A stretch of DNA of 64,000 nucleotides, taken from contig NZ_WODA01000026.1 in NCBI RefSeq assembly GCF_009729855.1, positions 62,001 through 126,000 on the forward strand, written 5' to 3'. The position numbers and the translations under genes are program-made. The stretch is from Agromyces luteolus. GTDB lineage: Bacteria; Actinomycetota; Actinomycetes; Actinomycetales; Microbacteriaceae. The first letter of the stretch is position 1; the number at the start of each line of letters is the position of its first letter. A model generated the notes under the pieces. It saw only the letters and a list, made by a program, of their open reading frames with translations. It ran no database searches and had not been told where the DNA came from. Shown one piece after another: positions 31,174 through 39,905 of this stretch.

Positions 31174-33022
31174 AGCCGAGGCGCGGGGTCCGGGGAGGCT
31201 CGGGGCGGCGGGGCGCGAGCGCCTCGAAGGCCGCGGCGAGGCGCAGGAGGGCCGTGTCGTCGTAGGCGCGGCCGGCGAACGTGAGCCCCACCGGCATCCG
31301 GATGTCGCCCATCAGCCCCATCGGCACCGTGACGGTCGGGATGCCGAGGTGCCGGGGCACCAGGTTGCCGTTCGCGACCCACACGCCGTTGCGCCAGCCG
31401 AGGTCGGCCGAGGCGGGGTTCACGTCCATGTCCGCCGGGCCCACGTCGGCGACGGCCGGGAAGGCGACGGCGTCGAGGCCCAGGTCGTCCATCCACTGCT
31501 CGAGGTCGACCCGCCGGGTCTCCTCGAGGCCGCGCAAGCCCTCCTCGAGCTCGGGCATGTCGTCCCAGGTCGCGCCCGGGTGCGACCGCACCCAGCCCGG
31601 GTACTCGGCGATGTCGTCGTCGAAGCCCGTGTAGCGGTCGGGCAGGGCGCCCTCGGGGTGCGGGAAGATCCGCGCCCCGTCGACGTCGGCGAGCGTCGAG
31701 AGCGCCGGGTCGCCGTTCGCCTGCAGGAAGTCCTCCCAGCCCCAGGCCGAGAGGTCGACGATCTCGCGCTTCAGGTACTCCGGCGAGACGAGTCCGCGCG
31801 TGGCGATCGTGGGTGCGCCCGGGCGGTCGCCCTCGTAGTTCGACACGACCGGGAAGTCGACGAGCACGACCTCCGCGCCCGCGGCCTCGAGGTCGCGACG
31901 TGCAGCCTCCCAGAGCTCGATCACCGAGGGGCGCGTCTCGATCCGCTGCCCGGTCGAGCCGCCGATGCCGATGGACTCCCCCGGCGCGGCCGTGCCGGCG
32001 TCGGGGTCGGCGTTGACGTAGATGCGCGGCACGCCGATGCGCTTCCCGGCGAGCGCGGCCGGCGCGCCGGCGGCATCCGTCGCCAGGGCGGGGTACGACG
32101 CGGGGCGCACCGCAGATGCCGCGGGCAGCTCGATCCACGACTGCGCGCGCCAGAAGTCGCCGCGCGTCTCCGGGTCGTCGGCGACGATGACGTCGAGCAC
32201 CTCGAGCAGGTCGGCCATCGTGCGGGTCTGCGGCACGACGACGTCCATCGTCGGCACGAGCGGCCAGTTGCCGCGCGTCGAGATGACGCCGCGCGAGGGC
32301 GTGTACGCGCAGAGCGCGTTGTTCGACGCGGGCGCGCGGCCCGACGACCAGGTCTCCTCCCCGAGGCCGAACGCCGCGAACGACGCCGCGGTCGCGGTGC
32401 CCGAGCCGTTCGACGAACCCGAGCCGAAGGCAGCCGTGAGGAACTCCGCGTTGTACGGGCTCTCGGCACGGCCGTACACGCCGCGCTGCATGCCGCCGTT
32501 GGCCATGGGCGGCATGTTCGTGAGGCCGAGGCAGATCGCGCCGGCGCCGCGCAGGCGCTCGATCGTGAACGCGTCGCGCTGCGCGACCAGGTCGGCGAAG
32601 GCGGGCGACCCGGATGCCGCGGTCAGGCCCTTCACGAGGTACGAGTCCTTCGCGGTGTACGGGATGCCGTCGAGCGGGCCGAGCGCCTCGCCGCGCGCGC
32701 GGCGCGCGTCGGACTGTCGCGCCTCGGCGAGCGCCTCGGGGTTGCGGACGACGACCGCGTTGAGTGCGGTCGGGGTGTCGGGCCCGTCGTACGCGTCGAT
32801 GCGCGCGAGGTACGCCTCGACGAGCGCGACGGCCGTGGTGCGGCCATCCTCGAGCGCGGCGCGCAGGTCGGCGATCGAGGCCTCGACGACGTCGCACACC
32901 CCCGCCGGTCGAGTAGGACGCGACGAAGGAGCGCCCGGATCGAGACCCTCAGCGTCCGGGTCTCGATACGCGGCGACTGCGTCGCTGCTATTCGACCCAC
33001 GGGTGGTCTCGGCGGCGCTCAT
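31172..33022 (-). CDS. Amidase signature family enzyme
   Basis: The 616-residue hydrolase belongs to the amidase signature family. Lys125 (GIPYTAKDSY) and the serine cluster GSGSSNGSGTA (residues 200-210) supply the Ser-Ser-Lys triad, although the usual GGSSGGS is altered. It cleaves an amide bond in an unidentified small molecule. The ATG overlaps the aguA stop (ATGA), so it is the third gene of the permease-aguA-amidase operon. Residues about 7-40 (SDAVAAYRDPDAEGLDPG and on to RPTRPAG) are encoded by an inverted pair of dispersed repeats and are unlikely to be ancestral; a GTG at 32899 (VCDVVEAS) is a possible alternative start just inside the repeat. Confidence 0.87.
   Translation of the reverse strand: MSAAETTRGSNSSDAVAAYRDPDAEGLDPGAPSSRPTRPAGVCDVVEASIADLRAALEDGRTTAVALVEAYLARIDAYDGPDTPTALNAVVVRNPEALAEARQSDARRARGEALGPLDGIPYTAKDSYLVKGLTAASGSPAFADLVAQRDAFTIERLRGAGAICLGLTNMPPMANGGMQRGVYGRAESPYNAEFLTAAFGSGSSNGSGTATAASFAAFGLGEETWSSGRAPASNNALCAYTPSRGVISTRGNWPLVPTMDVVVPQTRTMADLLEVLDVIVADDPETRGDFWRAQSWIELPAASAVRPASYPALATDAAGAPAALAGKRIGVPRIYVNADPDAGTAAPGESIGIGGSTGQRIETRPSVIELWEAARRDLEAAGAEVVLVDFPVVSNYEGDRPGAPTIATRGLVSPEYLKREIVDLSAWGWEDFLQANGDPALSTLADVDGARIFPHPEGALPDRYTGFDDDIAEYPGWVRSHPGATWDDMPELEEGLRGLEETRRVDLEQWMDDLGLDAVAFPAVADVGPADMDVNPASADLGWRNGVWVANGNLVPRHLGIPTVTVPMGLMGDIRMPVGLTFAGRAYDDTALLRLAAAFEALAPRRPEPPRTPRLG
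32905..33002. repeat. Inverted pair of dispersed repeats at the amidase 5' end
   Basis: One copy (CCGGTCGAGTAG ... GGATCGAGACC) runs 32905-32947 on the plus strand. The second runs 32958-33002 in the opposite orientation (GGGTCTCGATACGCGG ... GCTATTCGACCCACGG). The end motifs are those of the elements at 13594 and 20915. The pair lies within the amidase reading frame just after its start codon. Confidence 0.82.
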
Positions 33023-34053
33023 CGGGCCACCTCCGGCTGCTGCTGCGTGATGCAGTGGATGCCGCCGCCGCGGGCGAACAACGGCCGGGCGTCGACCGTG
33101 ACGGCGGTGCGGCCGGGGTAGGCCGCTTCGAGGATGTCGCGCGCCGCGGCATCCGCTCGCTCGTCGCCGAACCCGCAGGCGATCACGCCGCCGTTCACGA
33201 CCAGGTGGTTCACGTAGCTCCAGTCGACGAGGCCCTCGTCGTCGCGGACGGCGGCGGGCGCGGGCAGGTCGAGGATCTCGAAGCGCCGGCCCGCGGCATC
33301 CGTCTGCTCGGAGAGGTGTGCGCGCAGCTCGCGCGTGACCTCGAAGTCGGGGTGCTCGGGCGAGTCCTGGCGGTGCAGGAGCATGCGACCGGGCGAGGCG
33401 ATGGTCGCGACGATGTCGACGTGGCCGTTCGTGCCGAACTCGTCGTAGTCGCGCGTGAGGCCGCGCGGCAGCCAGACGGCCGTCGTCGCGCCGATCGTGC
33501 GGGCCATCTCGGCCTCGACGCGCGCGCGGTCTGCGTAGGGGTTGCGGCGGGGGTCGAGCTGCACGGTCTCGGTGAGGAGCACCGTGCCCTCGCCGTCGAC
33601 GTGGATGCCGCCGCCCTCGTTCACGAGCGCGCTCGAGACGAGCTCGGCGCCGACGAGCTCCGCGATGATGCGCGCGTGCTCGGCGGACTTGCGCCACTCG
33701 GACCACGCGTGGTCGCCCCAGCCGTTGAACGTCCAGTCGACCGCGCCGAGCGCGCCGGGGCGCTCGTCGTCGACGACGAACGTCGGGCCGTGGTCGCGCA
33801 TCCAGTACTCGTCGACGGGCGCCTCGACCTGCGCGACGCCGTCGCCGAGCATCCGCGCGGCGCGTCCGCGCTCGGTCGGGTCGACGAGCATCGTGACCGG
33901 CTCGAACTCGGCGACCGCATGGGCCACCGCGGTCCACGCCTCGTACGCCTCCTCGCGTTCGGCGCCGGAGTCGCCGAGGGTCGGCCCCTCGCTCGGGAAC
34001 GCCATCCAGGTCCGCTCGTGGCGGGCCGTCTCGGCGGGCATGCGCCAGCTCAT
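33019..34053 (-). CDS. aguA: Agmatine deiminase
   Basis: The 344-residue guanidine-group hydrolase converts agmatine to N-carbamoylputrescine and ammonia. The fold and active-site motifs of the peptidyl-arginine-deiminase-like family are all present: WMRDHGPTF (about 88), NEGGGIHVDGEGT (about 147), the His/Asp block FGTNGHVDIV and the nucleophile Cys334 in GGGIHCITQQQP. It is translationally coupled on both sides by ATGA overlaps, to the permease upstream and the amidase downstream. Uptake by the permease and release of carbamoyl or amide nitrogen by the amidase is a plausible scheme, but the amidase is not the canonical N-carbamoylputrescine amidase (a nitrilase-family enzyme). Confidence 0.93.
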   Translation of the reverse strand: MSWRMPAETARHERTWMAFPSEGPTLGDSGAEREEAYEAWTAVAHAVAEFEPVTMLVDPTERGRAARMLGDGVAQVEAPVDEYWMRDHGPTFVVDDERPGALGAVDWTFNGWGDHAWSEWRKSAEHARIIAELVGAELVSSALVNEGGGIHVDGEGTVLLTETVQLDPRRNPYADRARVEAEMARTIGATTAVWLPRGLTRDYDEFGTNGHVDIVATIASPGRMLLHRQDSPEHPDFEVTRELRAHLSEQTDAAGRRFEILDLPAPAAVRDDEGLVDWSYVNHLVVNGGVIACGFGDERADAAARDILEAAYPGRTAVTVDARPLFARGGGIHCITQQQPEVAR

Positions 34054-35636
34054 GCGTGGTCTCCGTTCGTGCGGGGGGATGCCGCGGCATCCGTCTCGAT
34101 GATGGCAGCGGGTGCGGCCCCCGGTCGCTTGGCGGGGTCGCGGTACGGGTCGGTGGTCAGCCAGAGCAGGGCGTAGACACCCGCGCCGAGCACCGGGCCG
34201 ACGAGGGCCGACAGGTCGGCGCCGCCGAGCGCGTTCGAGATCGGGCCGACGTAGAGCGTCGTGTTGGCCGAGAGCACCGCGATCGTGATGGCGGTCACCA
34301 TCGCGACGACGCCCGGCAGGAACACGCCGCCGCGGTACCAGAACGGGCCGCCGCGCCGCGTGTCGTCGAGCGCGGCGCCGTCGTAGCGGTTGCGGCGCAG
34401 CACGATGTCGATCGCGTAGATCGACACGAGCGGGCCGAACACCGTGACCGCGAGCTCGAGCGAGGCGCTCAGCGCGTCGAGGAAGCTCGGCGACAGGAAC
34501 AGGACCCAGCCCGCGGCGGCCGTCGCGACGATGCCCGTGACGATCGTGGTCGCGGCGCGCGAGATGCGCTCGGCGAGCGCCTGCGCGTAGAACCCGGTCG
34601 AGTAGGCGACGAGCACGTTGTTCGTGATGCTCGAGAGCACGATCATGCCGAGGAAGAGGGGCGTGAACCACGCCGGCACGATCTCGCCGATCGTGAGCTC
34701 GGGGTCGGTCATGTCGATCGCGGTGCCGGCGACGACGCCGAGCGCACCGATGAGCACGGCCGGGACGAAGCCGCCGAGCGCGGTGTACCAGGCGACGGCC
34801 CGCTTCGAGACATCCGCCGGCAGGTAGCGGGCGTAGTCGGCACCGATGCCCCACGACAGCGGGCTCGAGGCGACGATCGCGAGGCCGAGCATCACGAGCG
34901 CCCAGTGGTCGGCGACCGGGAGCGGCTCGACCGCGTACGTCCAGTCGGCGGCGCCGAACACGAACACCGCGAGCACGACGAACACCACGGCGAGCGCGGC
35001 CGAGAACCACGGGGCGAGCGCGAGGATCGTGGCGTGGCCGTAGACGCCGATCACGAAGCTCAGGACGCCGATGACGGCGAGCACGACCCACTCGCCTCCG
35101 GCCGGCAGGCCGATGCCGAAGTGGGCGAGCAGCGCGATGGCGCCGAGCGTGGCGAACGCGACGTTGATGATCTCGTAGAAGAGGCCGATGAGCACGCCGA
35201 GGCCGGCGCCGAAGACCTTGTTGCCGCGGACGCCGAACATGGCCCGCATGATCGACACGCTCGGCGAGCCCGAGACCGGGCCGCTGACGGCGAGCCAGCC
35301 GACGAGCGCCCACCAGAGGTTGCCGACGACGGTGATCGCGAGCGCCTCCCAGAGCGGCAGGCCGAGCAGCATGAGCACGCCGCCGACGACGAAGTAGAGG
35401 TAGCCGACGTTCGCCGACATCCACACCCAGAAGAGGCTGGAGGGGCGACCGTGGCGCTCGGAGGCCGGGACGTGCTCGGTGCCGTGCTGTTCGACGTGGC
35501 CGACGCGGTCGGCGGCCGGGGCGGCGTCGGGGGCGTGGGCAGCGGCGCGGGCGGGGGCGGATGCCGCGCCCGCGGCCTGCGCGGAGGGCGTCGCGGCGAC
35601 GTCGGCGCGGATCTCCTCCGGGGTCTGGATGCTCAT
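34050..35636 (-). CDS. Purine-cytosine permease-like transporter (NCS1 type)
   Basis: The 528-residue protein has a hydrophilic Ala/Pro-rich N-terminus of about 65 residues and then twelve hydrophobic helices. The first shows the NCS1/cytosine-permease pattern (RPSSLFWVWMSANVGYLYFV) and the loop GPVSGSPSVSIMRAMFGVRG is typical of substrate-binding helix 3. The family imports nucleobases, hydantoins, thiamine or related compounds by cation symport. In this operon with agmatine deiminase and an amidase, a nitrogen-rich substrate such as agmatine or a guanidino/amide compound is inferred. The promoter region contains a strong palindrome shared with the divergent TetR gene. Confidence 0.88.
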   Translation of the reverse strand: MSIQTPEEIRADVAATPSAQAAGAASAPARAAAHAPDAAPAADRVGHVEQHGTEHVPASERHGRPSSLFWVWMSANVGYLYFVVGGVLMLLGLPLWEALAITVVGNLWWALVGWLAVSGPVSGSPSVSIMRAMFGVRGNKVFGAGLGVLIGLFYEIINVAFATLGAIALLAHFGIGLPAGGEWVVLAVIGVLSFVIGVYGHATILALAPWFSAALAVVFVVLAVFVFGAADWTYAVEPLPVADHWALVMLGLAIVASSPLSWGIGADYARYLPADVSKRAVAWYTALGGFVPAVLIGALGVVAGTAIDMTDPELTIGEIVPAWFTPLFLGMIVLSSITNNVLVAYSTGFYAQALAERISRAATTIVTGIVATAAAGWVLFLSPSFLDALSASLELAVTVFGPLVSIYAIDIVLRRNRYDGAALDDTRRGGPFWYRGGVFLPGVVAMVTAITIAVLSANTTLYVGPISNALGGADLSALVGPVLGAGVYALLWLTTDPYRDPAKRPGAAPAAIIETDAAASPRTNGDHA

Positions 35637-35688
35637 GTGCGGAACCTCATCGTTCGACAGTGGGATCTTCGATCGAGCGGATCGATAT

Positions 35689-35706
35689 ATTGATCATGCG
35701 ATCAAT
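35689..35706. promoter_or_regulatory. TetR-type operator palindrome
   Basis: ATTGATC-ATGC-GATCAAT is a perfect 7-bp inverted repeat with a 4-bp spacer. It lies in the 101-nt region between the permease operon and the TetR gene, and ends 16 nt before the TetR -10 box TAGACT (35723-35728), so it would overlap the -35 region. Autoregulation and repression of the permease operon is the simple reading. AT-rich DNA (ATATATTGATCATG) around it contrasts with the genome. Confidence 0.75.
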
Positions 35707-35737
35707 AACGTGGGAGACTACCTAGACTGGCCTCACG

Positions 35738-36367
35738 ATGTCAACACCCCTCCGCACCCGAGCCGCTCGCAAGAGCCCCGCCGAGCGATCCGCCGAGATC
35801 GCCGAGGCGGCGCGCCTGCTCGCCCTCGAGCAGGGCCTGACCGCCGTCACGCTGCGCGCCATCGCCGCCCGCGCCGGCGTCACGCCCGCGCTCGTCGCGC
35901 ACTACCAGCCGAGCATGGACGCACTGGTCGCGGACACGTTCGCGACGATCGTCGCCGACGAGATCGACGAGGTCGCCGCCTTCCTCGCGGCGCGCCCCGG
36001 CCCGCGCGAACGCCTGGGTGCGCTGCTCGACACGCTCCTCGACGGCACGCGCGACGACGTGACGATCGTCTGGGTCGAGGCGTGGGCGCTCGGCCGGCGC
36101 AACGAGGCGCTCGCGGCATCCGTCCGCGAGCAGATGGATGCCTGGCAGGCCGTCGTGCAGGGCGTCATCGAGGACGGCGCGGCGACGGCCGGGTTCCGGA
36201 CCGAGGACGCCGGGGCCGCGGCATGGCAGCTGCTCGGCATGATCGACGGGCTGAACGCGCAGGCGCTCGTCCGCTGGGGCGACGCGAGCGCACGCGGCTC
36301 GATGATCCACGGCGCGGTCGAGGGCATGCTCGGGCTCGAGCGCGGGTCGCTCGCGACGCGCGGCTGA
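35738..36367 (+). CDS. TetR family transcriptional regulator
   Basis: The 209-residue regulator has the TetR helix-turn-helix at residues 14-60 (RSAEIAEAARLLALEQGLTA, then LRAIAARAGVTPALVAHYQP) and a helical ligand-binding domain. The recognition helix resembles BetI-like members. It is divergent from the permease-aguA-amidase operon and likely represses it through the palindrome at 35689, with the transported compound or a product as inducer. Confidence 0.92.
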   Translation: MSTPLRTRAARKSPAERSAEIAEAARLLALEQGLTAVTLRAIAARAGVTPALVAHYQPSMDALVADTFATIVADEIDEVAAFLAARPGPRERLGALLDTLLDGTRDDVTIVWVEAWALGRRNEALAASVREQMDAWQAVVQGVIEDGAATAGFRTEDAGAAAWQLLGMIDGLNAQALVRWGDASARGSMIHGAVEGMLGLERGSLATRG

Positions 36368-36435
36368 CACGCGACCTCGCCCGGGGCATCCGGAGTCGAT
36401 CCTCGATTTTCCGTGAGCGCCCCTCAGATCCGTGG

Positions 36436-36441
36436 CAGACT
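36436..36441 (+). promoter_or_regulatory. Leaderless-type -10 box (CAGACT)
   Basis: CAGACT is 7 nt before the ATG at 36449 and supports that start over an in-frame GTG at 36413. Confidence 0.4.
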
Positions 36442-36448
36442 GTGCCGC

Positions 36449-39307
36449 ATGGGGGCCGTATCGCCGCGCCTCGCCGGTCGCGAGCGCGAACTCTCCGCGC
36501 TGTCGCACGAGCTCTCGGCGGTGCTCCGCGGCGAGTCCCGCACCATCGTCCTGCGGGGCGAGGCCGGCATCGGCAAGACCGCGCTGATGGATGCCGCGGC
36601 ACGGCGGGCGCCGGGTTCGTTCACGGTGCTCGGTGCGCGCAACCTGCCGCTCACCACTCGCGTGCCGAACCTGGCGGTCCGCGCCCTCCTCAAGCAGTCC
36701 GGCGACCTCGAGCGCGCCGACGCCGTCCACCGTCCGCCGCCCCTCGCGCTCGACGACGCGGTCGACCGACTGCTGGACGCGGGACCGGTGCTCATCCTCA
36801 TCGACGACCTGCACTGGGCCGACGCGAGCACGCTCGACGCGCTGATGTTCCTCGCCGGCGGGCCCGAGCATCGCCGGCTCGGCGTCATCGCCACGATGCG
36901 CGCGGGCGCCGGCCGTCCGCTCGACCGCTGGCGCGCCGACCTGCTGCGGCTTCCCTCGGCCCGCGCCATCGAGGTGCCCCCGCTGGACCGGCCCGGCATG
37001 CGCGACCTCGTGGAGGATCTCCTGGGCGCGCCGCCCCACGAATCGCTCGTCACCGACGTCCTCGCCCGGACCAGAGGCAACCCCTACCACGCGCGACTCC
37101 TCCTCGACGGGGTCGAGCCGTCGGCGACCTCGGCTCCGGCACTGGTCGATGCCGACCTCGGTTCCGCGCTGCTCCGGGCCTGGTCGCAACTGCCGGCCGC
37201 GACCCAGGAGCTCTGCACCATGCTCGCGCTGCACGGCAAGCCGGTCCAGGTCGAGACGCTCGCGGCCATCGACCCGAGGTGGACCGACGCCGAACGCGAC
37301 CTGCGCCCGGCCCTCGCGACGCAGGTGCTCGAGACCGACGACGAGGGGCGCACCTGGTTCCACCACCCGCTCACCGCGGAGATGCTCGTCGCCGGCCTGA
37401 CCGAGCGCGAACGGCGCGAGCGGCATGCCGAGCTGGCGCAGAGCACCGCGACCGTCCTCGCCCACGGCGATCCCGCTCCCGAGCTCCTCGTCGACCTGGC
37501 CGACCACCTCGCCGCCGCGGGCGACGTCGACGGCTGCCTCGATGCGAGCCGTCGCGCGGTCGAGGCACTCGGGGGATCGGGCGATCGGATGACGCGGCTG
37601 CGCATGCTCCGGAGGTCGGCGCGGTTCTCGGCCGACGACGCCCACGGTGCGCCGGGATCGGCCGACCGGGCCGCCCGGCGCGAGCTCCTCGAGGCCTGGG
37701 CGGCTACCGCGGCATCCGTCGGCGATCCCGACGAGGAGTACGAGGCGATCGGCCGACTGCTCGACGAAGTCGACCGGGCGGCCGAGCCGCTGCGTGCGGC
37801 CCGCCTCATCCTGCAGCGACTGCGTCTCGAGTTCCGCATCGGCGGCGGACTCGGCGACCCCGAACCTGCGCGCGAGGCCCTCCGGCTCTCGGCCTCCGCG
37901 CCGGAGAGCCCGGAGTACGCGATGGCGCTCACCGAGCTCGCGTACGCCGAGATCCTCGCCGGCGACCCCGCCTGCGCCGCGCACGCCGCCGAGGCCATCG
38001 AACGCGCCACGGCACTCGGCGACACCGAGGCGCTGTCGTACGCCCTGGCCGTGGGCGGCCAGCTCGCCGCCCTCACGCGAGACCTCGAACGGGCACGGGC
38101 CCTCGCGGCTCGTGCGTTCGAGACGGCCCTGCCGAACGGCCACTACTGGCCGGCCATGCTCGCCGCATTCTGGGAGGCGTATTCGATGCCGGACTACCGT
38201 GCCGCGCTGCGATCGCTTCGCGGCGTCAGGGAGCGGCTCGCCGAGGCCGGGGCCCCCTACCTCGTGACCGCCACGATCGCGCTGACCGAGGCGCGGACCT
38301 CGATCACCATCGGTGACGTGGGCGGCGCGCACGACGCGCTGCGATACGTGCGGTCGGAGGATCCGCCGAAGCACATCGCGATGGGCCTCGCGAACGTCTC
38401 GGCGATCCTGGCCGCCCAGCAGGGCCGGGCCGACGACGCGGAGGCCTACCTGCAGCGCGCGACCGAGCAGTTCCCGGAGCCTCCTGCCTACGCGATCTCG
38501 ACCCAGGTGCACTCCCGTTCGCTCGCACGACTCGTCGACGGCGACCCCGATGGGGCGCTCGCCGTCCTGGAGCCCGCCATCGCCGCGCCTCCCGGCGACA
38601 ACTCGTGCGAGTGGCTCGTGCCGCTCGCGGCTCGGGCCCTCGCCGACCTGGCAGGGTCCGCGCGGGATCGTCGGGAGCCCGACGCCGAGGCGCTGCGTCG
38701 ACTCGACGAACTCGAGGCGGCTCATCCGCACGTGCTCGCCCGGACGCTCGGGGTCTCGTTCCCCGCCGACCTCGCCGCGCTCGACGCGATCTACGCGGGC
38801 GAGCGCGCTCGCGCGCGCGACGCGTCCGAGGCCGGCGACCTCTGGGCCGCCGCCGCCGAGGCCTGCGCGACCGCGCAACTCGCGTGGGAGGAGGCGTACG
38901 CGCTCCGGCGCGGAGCCGAGCACGACCTGACCAGCGACGACGGCCGGCGGGACCGGGCGATCTCGTCGCTCCGCCGCGCCGCGGCGCTCGCGCGCGGGCT
39001 CGAGGCCGACGCGCTCACGGAAGAGCTCGAGTCGCTCGCGCAGTGGTCCCGGGTGCGGCTCTACGACGATGCCCGCACCGAGCCCGACGCCGTCGCGGAC
39101 CGGATCGGCGATGTGCCGCTCACGCGTCGCGAGCGCGAACTGCTGCCCTACATCGTCGACGGCCGCACCTACGCCGAGATCGCCGCCCTCCTCACGATCA
39201 GCGAGAAGACCGTGAGCTCGCACATCTCCAACCTGCTGCGGAAGACCGGGGCGGCCAACCGGGTCGACCTGGCCCGGATGGTCGAGGGGCGCGAACGCTC
39301 GGCGTGA
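36449..39307 (+). CDS. Large LuxR-family (STAND/AAA ATPase) transcriptional regulator
   Basis: The 952-residue regulator begins with a P-loop ATPase module: Walker A GEAGIGKTA at residues 37-45 and Walker B LILIDDLHWAD near 115. A long alpha-helical region like TPR repeats fills residues about 350-860. The C-terminal LuxR helix-turn-helix (LTRRERELLPYIVDGRTYAE, then ISEKTVSSHISNLLRKTG) ends the protein. Such proteins switch on transcription after ATP and ligand binding (MalT type). No obvious target operon lies next to it; the downstream gene is on the other strand. Confidence 0.9.
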   Translation: MGAVSPRLAGRERELSALSHELSAVLRGESRTIVLRGEAGIGKTALMDAAARRAPGSFTVLGARNLPLTTRVPNLAVRALLKQSGDLERADAVHRPPPLALDDAVDRLLDAGPVLILIDDLHWADASTLDALMFLAGGPEHRRLGVIATMRAGAGRPLDRWRADLLRLPSARAIEVPPLDRPGMRDLVEDLLGAPPHESLVTDVLARTRGNPYHARLLLDGVEPSATSAPALVDADLGSALLRAWSQLPAATQELCTMLALHGKPVQVETLAAIDPRWTDAERDLRPALATQVLETDDEGRTWFHHPLTAEMLVAGLTERERRERHAELAQSTATVLAHGDPAPELLVDLADHLAAAGDVDGCLDASRRAVEALGGSGDRMTRLRMLRRSARFSADDAHGAPGSADRAARRELLEAWAATAASVGDPDEEYEAIGRLLDEVDRAAEPLRAARLILQRLRLEFRIGGGLGDPEPAREALRLSASAPESPEYAMALTELAYAEILAGDPACAAHAAEAIERATALGDTEALSYALAVGGQLAALTRDLERARALAARAFETALPNGHYWPAMLAAFWEAYSMPDYRAALRSLRGVRERLAEAGAPYLVTATIALTEARTSITIGDVGGAHDALRYVRSEDPPKHIAMGLANVSAILAAQQGRADDAEAYLQRATEQFPEPPAYAISTQVHSRSLARLVDGDPDGALAVLEPAIAAPPGDNSCEWLVPLAARALADLAGSARDRREPDAEALRRLDELEAAHPHVLARTLGVSFPADLAALDAIYAGERARARDASEAGDLWAAAAEACATAQLAWEEAYALRRGAEHDLTSDDGRRDRAISSLRRAAALARGLEADALTEELESLAQWSRVRLYDDARTEPDAVADRIGDVPLTRRERELLPYIVDGRTYAEIAALLTISEKTVSSHISNLLRKTGAANRVDLARMVEGRERSA

Positions 39308-39378
39308 GCCGCGGCATCCGTCGCCGACGCGACCTCTCTCGCAGCGGTGACCCCCACCGACCGGCGGTGATCGGCGGC

Positions 39379-39771
39379 TCAGTCGGCGTGGCGCGCGAGC
39401 CAGTCCGCCGCGAGCCGCTTCGGCGCGACCGCGAGCCAGGCGTCCGCGACCACCTCCTCGATCCGGCGCTGCGAGACGGTGTCGAGTCGCACGAGGATCG
39501 CCGCGAAGCCCTCGAAGTGCGGCGTCGTGAAGAACACCTCCGGGTCCTCCTCGGCGAGCGCGAACTTGACCGCCTCGTCCTCGACGCGCGCGCCGAGCAC
39601 CGGCCACGGCTGGTCGTCGAGGCGCAGGAACTCGAGGTCGGCGCGGCGGAGCGGCCGCTCCCAGACGAACCCGCGGTTGCGCACGCGCCAGTGCGGGAGG
39701 CCGTAGCTCACCGCCTCGGTGGCCTCGGGCATGCCGAGCGCCAGTCGGCGGATCTCCTCCCACTCGACCAT
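39379..39771 (-). CDS. MmcQ/YjbR family DNA-binding-like protein
   Basis: The 130-residue protein has the MmcQ/YjbR (CyaY-like) fold pattern: MVEWEEIRRLALGMPEATEA at the start, WRVRNRGFVWERP, then LVRLDTVSQRRIEEVVADAW and a Lys-rich end. These small proteins have a double-wing fold and are widespread but without established function. The start is set by TAGGGT 7 nt upstream, a leaderless -10 box. Confidence 0.85.
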   Translation of the reverse strand: MVEWEEIRRLALGMPEATEAVSYGLPHWRVRNRGFVWERPLRRADLEFLRLDDQPWPVLGARVEDEAVKFALAEEDPEVFFTTPHFEGFAAILVRLDTVSQRRIEEVVADAWLAVAPKRLAADWLARHAD

Positions 39772-39778
39772 GTGCGAC

Positions 39779-39784
39779 ACCCTA
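39779..39784 (-). promoter_or_regulatory. Leaderless-type -10 box (TAGGGT)
   Basis: On the minus strand TAGGGT is followed by 7 nt and the ATG at 39771. Confidence 0.5.
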
Positions 39785-39869
39785 CGCCGCACCGGGCGCG
39801 CCGGCGACGGCCGACCGGGGCGGGCCGCCGCGCCACCCCGCTCCGCCCGTCGATGTCGGATGCCGCGGC

Positions 39870-39875
39870 TACGGT
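39870..39875 (+). promoter_or_regulatory. -10 box of the nuclease-helicase gene (TACGGT)
   Basis: TACGGT lies 30 nt before the ATG at 39906; GGCGGAGGGAG just before the ATG serves as ribosome site, so this transcript has a short leader. Confidence 0.45.
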
Positions 39876-39905
39876 GGTCTCGATCGAAGCGGCGGAGGGA
39901 GCCCG

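Noticed and set aside
31172-33022. Frameshift or pseudogene in the amidase.
   Set aside because: The frame is open through 616 codons with all family motifs; only the N-terminal 40 residues are foreign, which the inserted repeats explain.
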